Shown here: positions 46,321-61,900 of the stretch, piece by piece | Layout: each line of letters starts with the position of its first letter | How positions within the stretch are numbered: the first letter of the stretch is position 1 | Source: Ptiloglossa arizonensis | Taxonomy: Eukaryota > Arthropoda > Insecta > Hymenoptera > Colletidae | Assembly (NCBI RefSeq): GCF_051014685.1 | Contig: NC_135061.1 | Location: 310,001 to 374,000, forward strand | DNA length: 64,000 nucleotides | Reading direction: 5' to 3' | The notes under the pieces: model-generated | What the model was told of the DNA's origin: nothing | Database searches by the model: none | The model's input: the letters and a program-made list of their open reading frames with translations, nothing else | Made by a program: the position numbers and the translations under genes

Positions 46321-46982
46321 ATAACGTATAACGTATAACGTATAACGTATAACGTATAACGTATAACGTATAACGTATAACGTATAACGTATAACGTATA
46401 ACGTATAACGTATAACGTATAACGTATAACGTATAAAGTATAACGTATAACGTATAACGTATAACGTATAACGTATAACGTATAACGTATAACGTATAAC
46501 GTATAACGTATAACGTATAACGTATAACGTATTACGTATAACCTATAACATATAACGTATAACGTATAACGTATAACGTATAACGTATAACGTATAACGT
46601 ATATCGTATAACGTATAACGTATAACGTATAACGTATAACGTACAACCTATAACGTATAACGTATAACGTATATCGTATAACGTATAACGTATAACGTAT
46701 AACGTATAACGTATAACGTATAACGTATAACGTATAACGTATAACGTATAACGTATAACGTATAACGTATAACGTATAACGTATAACGTATAACGTATAA
46801 CGTATAACGTATAACGTATAACGTATAACGTATAACGTATAACGTATAACGTATAACATATAATATATAACGCATGTCCTAGAACTTATGCAGTATAACG
46901 TCTAGTGTGTAACGTATAACGTATAACGTATATCGTATAACGTATAACGTTTAACGTATAACGTATAACATATAATGTATAA

Positions 46983-49698
46983 CGCATATCCTAGAACTTA
47001 TGCTGAATAACGTATAACGTATAACGTATAACGTATAACGTATAACGTATAACGTATAACGTATAACGTATAACGTATAACGTATAACGTATAACGTATA
47101 ACGTATAACGTATAACGTTTAACGTATATCGTATAACGTATAACGTATAACGTATAACGTATAACGTATAACGTATAACGTATAACCTATAACAAATAAC
47201 GTATCACGTGTAACGTATAACGTATAACGTATAACGTATAACGTATGACGTATAACGTATAAAGTATAGCGTATAACGTATATCGTATAACGTATAACGT
47301 TTAACGTATAACGTATAACATATAATGTATAACGCATATCCTAGAACTTATGCTGAATAACGTATAACGTATAACGTATAACGTATAACGTATAACGTAG
47401 AACGAATAACGTATAACGTATAACGTATAACGTATAACGTATAACGTATAACGTATAACGTATAACGTATAACGTATAACGTATAACGTATAACGTATAA
47501 CGTATAACGTATAACGTATAACGTATAACGTATAACGTATAACGTATAACGTATAACGTATAACGTATAACGTATAACGTATAACGTATAACGTATAACG
47601 TATAACGTATAACGTATAACGTATAACGTATAACGTATAACGTATAACGTATAACGTATAACGTATAACGTATAACGTATAACGTATAACGTATAACGTA
47701 TAACGTATAACGTGTAACGTATAACGTGTAACGTATAACGTATAACGTATAACGTATAACGTATAACGTAAAACGTGTAACGTATAACGTATAACGTATA
47801 ACGTGTAACGTATAACGTATAACGTATAACGTATAACGTATAACGTATAACGTATAACGTAAAACGTGTAACGTATAACGTAATACGTATAACGTATAAC
47901 GTATAACGTATAACGTATAACGTATAACGTATAACGTATAACGTATATCGTATAGCATATAACGTATAACGTATAACGTTTAACGTACAACGTATAACGT
48001 ATAACGTATACCGTTTAACGTATATCGTATAACGTATAACGTATAACGTATAACGTATAACGTATAACCTATAACAAATAACGTATAACGTGTAACGTAT
48101 AACGTATAACGTATAACGTATAACGTATGACGTATAACGTATAACGTATAACGTATAACGTATAACGTACAACGAGTTACGTATAACGTATAACGTATAC
48201 CGTTTAACGTATATCGTATAACGTATAACGTATAACGTATAACGTATAACGTATAACCTATAACAAATAACGTATAACGTGTAACGTATAACGTATAAAG
48301 TATAGCGTATAACGTATATCGTATAACGTATAACGTATAACGTATAACGCATAACGTATAACGTATAACGTACAACGAGTTACGTATAACGTCTAACGTA
48401 TAACGTATAACGTATAACGTATAACGTACAACGTATAACGTATAACGTATAACGTATAACCTATAACATATAACGTATAACGTATACCGTTTAACGTATA
48501 TCGTAAAACGTATAACGTATAACGTATAACGTATAACGTATAACATATAATATATAACGCATGTCCTAGAACTTATGCCGTATAACATATAATATATAAC
48601 GCATATCCCAGAACTTATGCCGTATAACGTCTAGTGTATAACGTATAACGTATAACGTATAGCGTATAACTTTTAACGTATAACGTATAACGTATAACGT
48701 ATAACGTATAACGTATAACGTATAACGTATAACGTATAACGTATAACGTATAACGTATAACGTATAACGTATAACGTATAACGTATAACGTCTAACGTAT
48801 AACGTATAACGTATAACGTATAACGTATAGCGTATAACGTATAGTGTATAACGTATAACGTATAACGTATAACTTTTAACGTATAACGTATAACGTATAA
48901 CGTATAACGTAAAACGTATAACGTATAACGTATAACGTATAACGTATAACGTATAACGTATAACGTATAACGTATAACGTATAACGTATAACGTATAACG
49001 TATAACGTATAACGTATAACGTGTAACGTATAACGTATAACGTATAACGTATAACGTATAACGTATAACGTGTAACGTAGAACGTGTAACGTATAACGTA
49101 TAACGTATAACGTGTAACGTATAACGTATAACGTATAACGTATAACGTATAACGTATAACGTATAACGTAAGACGTGTAACGTATAACGTAATACGTATA
49201 ACGTATAACGTATAACGTATAACGTATAACGTATAACGTATAACGTATATCGTATAGCATATAACGTATAACGTATAACGTTTAACGTACGACGTATAAC
49301 GTATAACGTATACCGTTTAACGTATATCGTATAACGTATAACGTATAACGTATAACGTATAACGTATAACGTATAACGTATAACGTATAACCTATAACAA
49401 ATAACGTATAACGTGTAACGTATAACGTATAACGTATAACGTATAACGTATGACGTATAACGTATAACGTATAACGTATAACGTATAACGTACAACGAGT
49501 TACGTATAACGTATAACGTATACCGTTTAACGTATATCGTATAACGTATAACGTATAACGTATAACGTATAACGTATAACGTATAACCTATAACAAATAA
49601 CGTATAACGTGTAACGTATAACGTATAAAGTATAGCGTATAACGTATATCGTATAACGTATAACGTTTAACGTATAACGTATAACATATAATGTATAA
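46983..49698 (+). repeat. A1 to A1 block with doubled A2 tags
   Basis: The block holds A1 tags at 46983 and 47333 (350 bp apart), a consensus tract of about 300 bp from about 47405, an F element near 47955, C elements near 48175 and 48370, two A2 tags only 42 bp apart at 48558 and 48600, then ACTTTTAACG-rich sequence to the A1 tag at 49699. The A2 tag at 48600 has CCCAGAA in its second unit. No gene is seen. Confidence 0.8.
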
Positions 49699-51714
49699 CG
49701 CATATCCTAGAACTTATGCTGAATAACGTATAACGTATAACGTATAACGTATAACGTATGACGTAGAACGTATAACGTATAACGTATAACGTATAACGTA
49801 TAACGTATAACGTATAACGTATAACGTATGTCGTATAACGTATAACGTATAACGTATAACGTATAACGTATAACCTATAACAAATAACGTATAACGTGTA
49901 ACGTATAACGTATAACGTATAACGTATAACGTGTAACGTATAACGTGTAACGTATAACGTGTAACGTATAACGTGTAACGTATAACGTGTAACGTATAAC
50001 GTGTAACGTATAACGTGTAACGTATAACGTGTAACGTATAACGTGTAACGTGTAACGTATAACGTGTAACGTATAACGTGTAACGTATAACGTGTAACGT
50101 ATAACGTGTAACGTATAACGTGTAACGTATAACGTGTAACGTATAACGTATAACGTATAACGTATAACGTATAACGTATAACGTATAACGTATAACGTAT
50201 AACGTATAACGTATAACGTATAACGTATAACGTATAACGTATAACGTATAACGTATAACGTATAACGTATAACGTATAACGTATAACGTATAACGTATAA
50301 CGTATAACGTACAACGAGTTACGTATAACGTCTAACGTATAACGTATAACGTATAACATATAACGTATAACGTATACCGTTTAACGTATATCGTAAAACG
50401 TATAACGTATAACGTATAACGTATAACGTATAACGTATAACGTATAACGTATAACGTATAACGTATAACGTATAACGTATAACGTGTAACGTATAACGTG
50501 TAACGTATAACGTGTAACGTATAACGTGTAACGTATAACGTATAACGTATAACGTATAACGTATAACGTATAACGTATAACGTATAACGTATAACGTATA
50601 ACGTATAACGTATAACGTATAACGTATAACGTATAACGTATAACGTATAACGTATAACGTATAACGTATAACGTATAACGTATAACGTACAACGAGTTAC
50701 GTATAACGTCTAACGTATAACGTATAACGTATAACGTATAACGTATAACGTATAACGAGTTACGTATAACGTCTAACGTATAACGTATAACGTATAACGT
50801 ATAACGTATAACGTATAGCGTATAACTTTTAACGTATAACGTATAACGTATAACGTATAACGTATAACGTATAACGTATAACGTATAACGTATAACGTAT
50901 AACGTATAACGGATAACGTATAACGTATAACGTATAACGTATAACGTATAACGTATAACGTATAACGTATAACGTATAACGTATAACGAGTTACGTATAA
51001 CGTCTAACGTATAACGTATAACGTATAGTGTATAACGTATAACGTATAACGTATAACTTTTAACGTATAACGTATAACGTATAACGTATAACGTATAACG
51101 TATAACGTATAACGTATAACGTATAACGTATAACGTACAACGAGTTACGTATAACGTCTAACGTATAACGTATAACGTATAACGTATAACGTATAGCGTA
51201 TAACGTATAGTGTATAACGTATAACGTATAACGTATAACTTTTAACGTATAACGTATAACGTATAACGTATAACGTATAACGTATAACGTATAACGTATA
51301 ACGTATAACGTATAACGTATAACGTATAACGTATAACGTATAACGTATAACGTATAACGTATAACGTATAACGTATAACGTATAACGTATAACGTATAAC
51401 GTATAACGTATAACGTATAACGTATAACGTATAACGTATAACGTATAACGTATAACGTATAACGTATAACGTATAACGTATAACGTATAACGTATAACGT
51501 ATAACGTATAACGTATAACGTATAACGTATAACGTATACCGTTTAACGTATATCGTATAACGTATAACGTATAACGTATAACGTATAACGTATAACCTAT
51601 AACAAATAACGTATAACGTGTAACGTATAACGTATAACGTATAAAGTATAGCGTATAACGTATATCGTATAACGTATAACGTTTAACGTATAACGTATAA
51701 CATATAATGTATAA
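49699..51714 (+). repeat. Dimer-tract block, copy 1
   Basis: Order: A1 tag, CGTATGT, CCTATAA-CAAATAA, a 14-bp dimer tract, consensus tract, C tag, CGTAAAA, short dimer tract, C tags, ACTTTTAACG, CGGATAA (near 50911), C, ACTTTTAACG, C, ACTTTTAACG, consensus tract (about 51249-51536), CGTATAC-CGTTTAA, CCTATAA-CAAATAA, next A1. The same order occurs in copy 2 at 53577-55921. The block length is 2016 bp against 2345 bp. Confidence 0.87.
49930..50140 (+). repeat. 14-bp dimer tract (CGTGTAA-CGTATAA)
   Basis: CGTGTAA and CGTATAA alternate strictly for about 210 bp, with about 16 CGTGTAA units. One register fault has two adjacent CGTGTAA units near 50043-50056. A short tract of four lies near 50483-50530. 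Confidence 0.9.
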
Positions 51715-53576
51715 CGCATATCCTAGAACTTATGCTGAATAACGTATAACGTATAACGTATAACGTATAACGTATAACGTAGAACGTAGCACGTATAACG
51801 TATAACGTATTACGTATAACGTATAACGTATAAAGTATAACGTATAATGTATAACGTATAACGTATAACGTATAACGTACAACCTATAACGTATAACGTA
51901 TAACGTATAACGTATAACGTATTACGTATAACCTATAACATATAACGTATAACGTATAACGTATAACGTATAACGTATAACGTATAACGTATATCGTATA
52001 ACGTATAACGTATTACGTATAACGTATAACGTACAACGTATAACGTATAACGAATAACGTATAACGTATAACGTATAACGTATAACGTATAACGTATAAC
52101 GTATAACGTATATCGTATAACGTATAACGTACAACGTATATCGTATAACGTATAACGCATAACGTATAACGTATAACGTATAACGTATAACATATAATAT
52201 ATAACGCATGTCCTAGAACTTATGCCGTATAACGTCTAGTGTATAAGGTATAACGTATAACGTATATCGTATAACGTATAACGTTTAACGTATAACGTAT
52301 AACATATAATGTATAACGCATATCCTAGAACTTATGCTGAATAACGTATAACGTATAACGTATAACGTATAACGTATAACGTATAACGTATAACGTATAA
52401 CGTATAACGTATAACGTATAACGTATAACGTATAACGTATAACGTATAACGTATAACGTATAACGTATAACGTATAACGTATAACGTATAACGTATAACG
52501 TATAACGTATAACGTATAACGTATAACGTATAACGTATAACGTATAACGTATAACGTACAACGAGTTACGTATAACGTCTAACGTATAACGTATAACGTA
52601 TAACGTATAACGTATAGCGTATAACGTATAGTGTATAACGTATAACGTATAACGTATAACTTTTAACGTATAACGTATAACGTATAACGTATAACGTATA
52701 ACGTATAACCTATAACAAATAACGTATAACGTGTAACGTATAACGTATAACGTATAACGTATAACGTATAACGTATAACGTATAACGTATAACGTACAAC
52801 GTATAACGTATAACGAATAACGTATAACGTATAACGTATAACGTATAACGTATAACGTATAACGTATAACGTATATCGTATAACGTATAACGTACAACGT
52901 ATAACGTATAACGTGTAACGTATAACGTATAACGTATAACGTATAACGTATAACATATAATATATAACGCATGTCCTAGAACTTATGCCGTATAACGTCT
53001 AGTGTATAACGTATAACGTATAACGTATATCGTATAACGTATAACGTTTAACGTATAACGTATAACATATAATGTATAACGCATATCCTAGAACTTATGC
53101 TGAATAACGTATAATGTATAACCTATAACAAATAACGTATAACGTGTAACGTATAACGTATAACGTATAACGTATAACGTATAACGTATAACGTATAACG
53201 TATACCGTTTAACGTATATCGTATAACGTATAACGTATAACGTATAACGTATAACGTATAACGTATAACCTATAACAAATAACGTATAACGTGTAACGTA
53301 TAACGTATAACGTATAACGTATAACGTATGACGTATAACGTATAACGTATAACGTATAACGTATAACGTACAACGAGTTACGTATAACGTATAACATATA
53401 CCGTTTAACGTATATCGTATAACGTATAACGTATAACGTATAACGTATAACGTATAACGTATAACCTATAACAAATAACGTATAACGTGTAACGTATAAC
53501 GTATAAAGTATAGCGTATAACGTATATCGTATAACGTATAACGTTTAACGTATAACGTATAACATATAATGTATAA
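51715..53576 (+). repeat. Mosaic block with two A2-A1 pairs
   Basis: A1 at 51715 is followed by A2-A1 pairs at 52205/52317 and 52968/53080 and A1 at 53577. The first part carries CGTAGAA, TAGCACG, CGTATTA and AGTATAA in the same order as 27.9-28.0 and 28.9-29.0 kb. It is therefore a distant homologue of the 1015-bp duplication, about 23.9 kb away. The stretch 52330-52555 is nearly pure consensus. Confidence 0.8.
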
Positions 53577-55921
53577 CGCATATCCTAGAACTTATGCTGA
53601 ATAACGTATAACGTATAACGTATAACGTATAACGTATAACGTAGAACGTATAACATATAACGTATAACGTATAACGTATAACGTATAACGTATAACGTAT
53701 AACGTATAACGTATAACGTATGTCGTATAACGTATAACGTATAACGTATAACGTATAACGTATAACGTATAACGTATAACCTATAACAAATAACGTATAA
53801 CGTGTAACGTATAACGTATAACGTATAACGTATAACGTATAACGTATAACGTATAACGTATAACGTATAACGTATAACGTATAACGTATAACGTATAACG
53901 TATAACGCATAACGTATAACGCATAACGTACAACGTATAACGTAGAACGTATAACGTATAACGTATAACGTATAACGTATAACGTGTAACGTATAACGTA
54001 TAACGTATAACGTGTAACGTATAACGTGTAACGTATAACGTGTAACGTATAACGTGTAACGTATAACGTGTAACGTATAACGTGTAACGTATAACGTGTA
54101 ACGTATAACGTGTAACGTATAACGTGTAACGTATAACGTGTAACGTATAACGTGTAACGTATAACGTGTAACGTATAACGTGTAACGTATAACGTGTAAC
54201 GTATAACGTGTAACGTATAACGTGTAACGTATAACGTGTAACGTATAACGTGTAACGTATAACGTATAACGTATAACGTATAACGTATAACGTATAACGT
54301 ATAACGTATAACGTATAACGTATAACGTATAACGTATAACGTATAACGTATAACGTATAACGTATAACGTATAACGTATAACGTACAACGAGTTACGTAT
54401 AACGTCTATCGTATAACGTATAACGTATAACATATAACGTATAACGTATACCGTTTAACGTATATCGTAAAACGTATAACGTATAACGTATAACGTATAA
54501 CGTATAACGTATAACGTATAACGTATAACGTATAACGTATAACGTATAACGTATAACGTGTAACGTATAACGTGTAACGTATAACGTGTAACGTATAACG
54601 TATAACGTATAACGTATAACGTATAACGTATAACGTATAACGTATAACGTATAACGTATAACGTATAACGTATAACGTATAACGTATAACGTATAACGTA
54701 TAACGTATAACGTATAACGTGTAACGTATAACGTGTAACGTATAACGTGTAACGTATAACGTATAACGTATAACGTATAACGTATAACGTATAACGTATA
54801 ACGTATAACGTATAACGTATAACGTATAACGTATAACGTATAACGTATAACGTACAACGAGTTACGTATAACGTCTAACGTATAACGTATAACGTATAAC
54901 GTATAACGTATAACGTATAACGAGTTACGTATAACGTCTAACGTATAACGTATAACGTATAACGTATAACGTATAGCGTATAACTTTTAACGTATAACGT
55001 ATAACGTATAACGTATAACGTATAACGTATAACGTATAACGTATAACGTATAACGTATAACGTATAACGTATAACGTATAACGTATAACGGATAACGTAT
55101 AACGTATAACGTATAACGTATAACGTATAACGTATAACGTATAACGTATAACGAGTTACGTATAACGTCTAACGTATAACGTATAACGTATAGTGTATAA
55201 CGTATAACGTATAACGTATAACTTTTAACGTATAACGTATAACGTATAACGTATAACGTATAACGTATAACGTATAACGTATAACGTATAACGTATAACG
55301 TATAACGTATAACGTATAACGTATAACGTATAACGTATAACGTACAAAGAGTTACGTATAACGTCTAACGTATAACGTATAACGTATAACGTATAACGTA
55401 TAGCGTATAACGTATAGTGTATAACGTATAACGTATAACGTATAACTTTTAACGTATAACGTATAACGTATAACGTATAACGTATAACGTATAACGTATA
55501 ACGTATAACGTACAACGTATAACGTATAACGTATAACGTATAACGTATAACGTATAACGTATAACGTATAACGTATAACGTATAACGTATAACGTATAAC
55601 GTATAACGTATAACGTATAACGTATAACGTATAACGTATAACGTATAACGTATAACGTATAACGTATAACGTATAACGTATAACGTATAACGTATAACGT
55701 ATAACGTATAACGTATAACGTATAACGTATAACGTATAACGTATACCGTTTAACGTATATCGTATAACGTATAACGTATAACGTATAACGTATAACGTAT
55801 AACCTATAACAAATAACGTATAACGTGTAACGTATAACGTATAACGTATAAAGTATAGCGTATAACGTATATCGTATAACGTATAACGTTTAACGTATAA
55901 CGTATAACATATAATGTATAA
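53577..55921 (+). repeat. Dimer-tract block, copy 2
   Basis: This repeats the landmark order of 49699-51714 with 329 bp more, again a multiple of 7. It has a larger dimer tract, two short dimer tracts (near 54556 and 54718) where copy 1 has one, and an altered C tag in which CGTACAA-CGAGTTA reads ACAAAGAGTTACG (near 55345). Confidence 0.87.
54011..54258 (+). repeat. 14-bp dimer tract, larger copy
   Basis: CGTGTAA alternates with CGTATAA for about 245 bp, about 18 dimers by counting, without the double unit seen in the 49930 tract. It sits at the corresponding place in the duplicated block, so the dimer copy number has changed since duplication. Confidence 0.9.
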
Positions 55922-58900
55922 CGCATATCCTAGAACTTATGCTGAATAACGTATAACGTATAACGTATAACGTATAACGTATAACGTAGAACGTATAACG
56001 TATAACGTATAACGTATTACGTATAACCTATAACATATAACGTATAACGTATAACGTATAACGTATAACGTATAAGGTATAACGTATATCGTATAACGTA
56101 TAACGTATTACGTATAACGTATAACGTACAACGTATAACGTATAACGAATAACGTATAACGTATAACGTATAACGTATAACGTATAACGTATAACGTATA
56201 ACGTATAACGTATATCGTATAACGTATAACGTACAACGTATAACGTATAACGTATAACGTATAACGTATAACGTATAACGTATAACGTATAACATATAAT
56301 ATATAACGCATGTCCTAGAACTTATGCCGTATAACGTCTAGTGTATAACGTATAACGTATAACGTATATCGTATAACGTATAACGTTTAACGTATAACGT
56401 ATAACATATAATGTATAACGCATATCCTAGAACTTATGCTGAATAACGTATAACGTATAACGTATAACGTATAACGTATAACGTATAACGTATAACGTAT
56501 AACGTGTAACGTACAACGAGTTACGTATAACGTCTAACGTATAACGTATAACGTATAACGTATAACGTATAACGTATAACGTATAACGTATAGCGTATAA
56601 CGTGTAACGTATAACGTATAACTTTTAACGTATAACGTATAACGTATAACGTATAGCGTATAACGTAGAACGTATAACGTATAACGTATAACGTATAACG
56701 TATAACGTATAACGTATAACGTATAACGTATAACGTAGAACGTATAACGTATAACGTATAACGTATAACGTATAACGTATAACGAATAACGTAGAACGTA
56801 TAACGTATAACGTATAACGTACAACGAGTTACGTATAACGTCTAACGTATAACGTATAACGTATAACGTATAACGTACAACGTATAACGTATAACGTATA
56901 ACGTATAACCTATAACAAATAACGTATAACGTGTAACGTATAACGTATAACGTATAACGTATAACGTATGACGTATAACGTATAACGTATAACGTATAAC
57001 GTATAACGTACAACGAGTTACGTATAACGCATAACGTATACCGTTTAACGTATATCGTATAACGTATAACGTATAACGTATAACGTATAACGTATAACCT
57101 ATAACAAATAACGTATAACGTGTAACGTATAACGTATAAAGTATAGCGTATAACGTATATCGTATAACGTATAACGTTTATCGTATAACGTATAACATAT
57201 AATGCATAACGCATATCCTAGAACTTATGCTGAATAACGTATAACGTATAACGTATAACGTATAACGTATAACGTATAACGTAGAACGTAGAACGTATAA
57301 CGTATAACGTATTACGTATAACGTATAACGTATAACGGATAACTTGTAACGTATATCGTATATCGTATACCGTATAACGTACAACGAGTAACGTATAACG
57401 TATAACGTATAAGGTATAACGTATAACGTATAACGTACAGCGTATAACGTATAACGTATAACGTATAACGTATAACGTAATACGTATAACGTATAACGTA
57501 TAACGTATAACGTATAACGTATAACGTATAACGTATAACGTATAACGTATAACGTATAACGTATAAAGTATAACGTATAACGTATAACGTATAACGTATA
57601 ACGTATAACGTATAACGTATAACGTATAACGTATAACGTATAACGTATAACGTATAACGTATAACGTATAACGTATTACGTATAACCTATAACATATAAC
57701 GTATAACGTATAACGTATAACGTATAACGTATAACGTATAACGTATATCGTATAACGTATAACGTATTACGTATAACGTATAACGTACAACGTATAACGT
57801 ATAACGTATAACGTATAACGTATAACGTATAACGTTTAACGTATAACGTATAACATATAATGTATAACGCATATCCTAGAACTTATGCTGAATAACGTAT
57901 AACGTATAACGTATAACGTATAACGTATAACGTATAACGTATAACGTATAACGTATAACGTATAACGTATAACGTATAACGTATAACGTATAACGTATAA
58001 CGTATAACGTATAACGTATAACGTACAACGAGTTACGTATAACGTCTAACGTATAACGTATAACGTACAACGAGTTACGTATAACGTCTAACGTATAACG
58101 TATAACGTATAACGTATAACGTACAACGAGTTACGTATAACGTCTAACGTATAACGTATAACGTATAACGTATAACGTACAACGTATAACGTTTAACGTA
58201 TAACGTATAACCTATAACAAATAACGTATAACGTATACCGTTTAACGTATATCGTATAACGTATAACGTATAACGTATAACGTATAACGTATAACGTATA
58301 ACGTATAACGTAGAACGTAGAACGTATAACGTATAACGTATAACGTATAACGTAGAACGTATAACGTATAACGTATAACGTATAACGTATAACATATAAC
58401 TTATAACGTATAACGTATAACGTATAACGTATAACGTATAACGTATAACGTACAACGAGTTACGTATAACGTCTAACGTATAACGTATAACGTATAACGT
58501 ATTACGTACAACGTATAACGTATAACGTATAACGTATAACCTATAACAAATAACGTATAACGTGTAACGTATAACGTATAACGTATAACGTATAACGTAT
58601 AACGTATAACATATAATGTATAACGCATATCCTAGAACTTATGCCGTATAACGTATAACGTATAACGTATAACGTAAAACGTATAACGTATGACGTATAA
58701 CGTATAACATATAATATATAACGCATATCCTAGAACTTATGCCGTATAACGTATAGTGTATAACTTATAACGTATAACGTATAACTTTTAACGTATAACA
58801 TATAACGTATAACGTATAACGTATAACGTATAACGTATAACGTATAACGTAGAACGTATAACGTATAACGTATAACGTATAACGTATAACGTATAACGTA

Positions 58901-61900
58901 TAACGTATAACATATAACGTATAACGTATTACGTATAACCTATAACATATAACGTATAACGTATAACGTATAACGTATAACGTATAACGTATAACGTATA
59001 ACGTATAACGTATAACGTATAACGTATAACGTATAACGTACAACGTATAACGTATAACGTATAACGTATAACGTAGAACGTATAACGTATAACGTATAAC
59101 GTATAACGTATAACGTATAACGAATAACGTAGAACGTATAACGTATAACGTATAACGTACAACGAGTTACGTATAACGTCTAACGTATAACGTATAACGT
59201 ATAACGTATAACGTACAACGTATAACGTATAACGTATAACGTATAACCTATAACAAATAACGTATAACGTATAACGTATAACGTATAACGTATAACGTAT
59301 AACGTATGACGTATAACGTATAACGTATATCGTATAACGTATAACGTACAACGAGTTACGTATAACGCATAACGTATACCGTTTAACGTATATCGTATAA
59401 CGTATAACGTATAACGTATAACGTATAACGTATAACCTATAACAAATAACGTATAACGTGTAACGTATAACGTATAAAGTATAGCGTATAACGTATATCG
59501 TATAACGTATAACGTTTATCGTATAACGTATAACATATAATGTATAACGCATATCCTAGAACTTATGCTGAATAACGTATAACGTATAACGTATAACGTA
59601 TAACGTATAACGTATAACGTAGAACGTAGAACGTATAACGTATAACGTATTACGTATAACGTATAACGTATAACGGATAACTTGTAACGTATATCGTATA
59701 TCGTATACCGTATAACGTACAACGAGTAACGTATAACGTATAACGTATATCGTATAACGTATAACGTATTACGTATAACGTATAGCGTATAACGTATAAC
59801 GTATAACGTATAACGTACAACGAGTTACGTATAACGTCTAACGTATAACGTATAACGTATAACGTATAACGTACAACGTATAACGTATAACGAATAACGT
59901 ATAACGTATAACGTATAACGTATAACGTATAACGTATAACGTATAACGTATATCGTATAACGTATAACGTACAACGTATAACGTATAACGTATAACGTAT
60001 AACGTATAACGTATAACGTATAACGTATAACATATAATATATAACGCATGTCCTAGAACTTATGCCGTATAACGTCTAGTGTATAACGTATAACGTATAA
60101 CGTATATCGTATAACGTATAACGTTTAACGTATAACGTATAACATATAATGTATAACGCATATCCTAGAACTTATGCTGAATAACGTATAACGTATAACG
60201 TATAACGTATAACGTATAACGTATAACGTATAACGTATAACGTGTAACGTACAACGAGTTACGTATAACGTCTAACGTATAACGTATAACGTATAACGTA
60301 TAACGTATAACGTATAACGTATAACGTATAGCGTATAACGTGTAACGTATAACGTATAACTTTTAACGTATAACGTATAACGTATAACGTATAGCGTATA
60401 ACGTAGAACGTATAACGTATAACGTATAACGTATAACGTATAACGTATAACGTATAACGTATAACGTATAACGTAGAACGTATAACGTATAACGTATAAC
60501 GTATAACGTATAACGTATAACGAATAACGTAGAACGTATAACGTATAACGTATAACGTACAACGAGTTACGTATAACGTCTAACGTATAACGTATAACGT
60601 ATAACGTATAACGTACAACGTATAACGTATAACGTATAACGTATAACCTATAACAAATAACGTATAACGTGTAACGTATAACGTATAACGTATAACGTAT
60701 AACGTATGACGTATAACGTATAACGTATAACGTATAACGTATAACGTACAACGAGTTACGTATAACGCATAACGTATACCGTTTAACGTATATCGTATAA
60801 CGTATAACGTATAACGTATAACGTATAACGTATAACCTATAACAAATAACGTATAACGTGTAACGTATAACGTATAAAGTATAGCGTATAACGTATATCG
60901 TATAACGTATAACGTTTATCGTATAACGTATAACATATAATGCATAACGCATATCCTAGAACTTATGCTGAATAACGTATAACGTATAACGTATAACGTA
61001 TAACGTATAACGTATAACGTAGAACGTAGAACGTATAACGTATAACGTATTACGTATAACGTATAACGTATAACGGATAACTTGTAACGTATATCGTATA
61101 TCGTATACCGTATAACGTACAACGAGTAACGTATAACGTATAACGTATAAGGTATAACGTATAACGTATAACGTACAGCGTATAACGTATAACGTATAAC
61201 GTATAACGTATAACGTAATACGTATAACGTATAACGTATAACGTATAACGTATAACGTATAACGTATAACGTATAACGTATAACGTATAACGTATAACGT
61301 ATAAAGTATAACGTATAACGTATAACGTATAACGTATAACGTATAACGTATAACGTATAACGTATAACGTATAACGTATAACGTATAACGTATAACGTAT
61401 AACGTATAACGTATTACGTATAACCTATAACATATAACGTATAACGTATAACGTATAACGTATAACGTATAACGTATAACGTATATCGTATAACGTATAA
61501 CGTATTACGTATAACGTATAACGTACAACGTATAACGTATAACGTATAACGTATAACGTATAACGTATAACGTTTAACGTATAACGTATAACATATAATG
61601 TATAACGCATATCCTAGAACTTATGCTGAATAACGTATAACGTATAACGTATAACGTATAACGTATAACGTATAACGTATAACGTATAACGTATAACGTA
61701 TAACGTATAACGTATAACGTATAACGTATAACGTATAACGTATAACGTATAACGTATAACGTACAACGAGTTACGTATAACGTCTAACGTATAACGTATA
61801 ACGTACAACGAGTTACGTATAACGTCTAACGTATAACGTATAACGTATAACGTATAACGTACAACGAGTTACGTATAACGTCTAACGTATAACGTATAAC

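Larger units (their letters stand above)
35608..46982 (+). repeat. A1-anchored higher-order repeat series of about 1.65-2.9 kb
   Basis: A1 tags at 35608, 37260, 39423, 41558, 44113 and 46983 delimit five blocks of 1652, 2163, 2135, 2555 and 2870 bp, all multiples of 7. The first four share an order: A1, CGTGTAA units, CGTATAC-CGTTTAA, CCTATAA-CAAATAA, AGTATAA, C tag, TAGTGTATAACG or consensus, F element, one or more CCTATAA-CAAATAA blocks, next A1. The later blocks carry extra F, C and CCTATAA-CAAATAA elements, which accounts for their greater length. This is a clear multimeric HOR with internal expansion. Confidence 0.85.
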
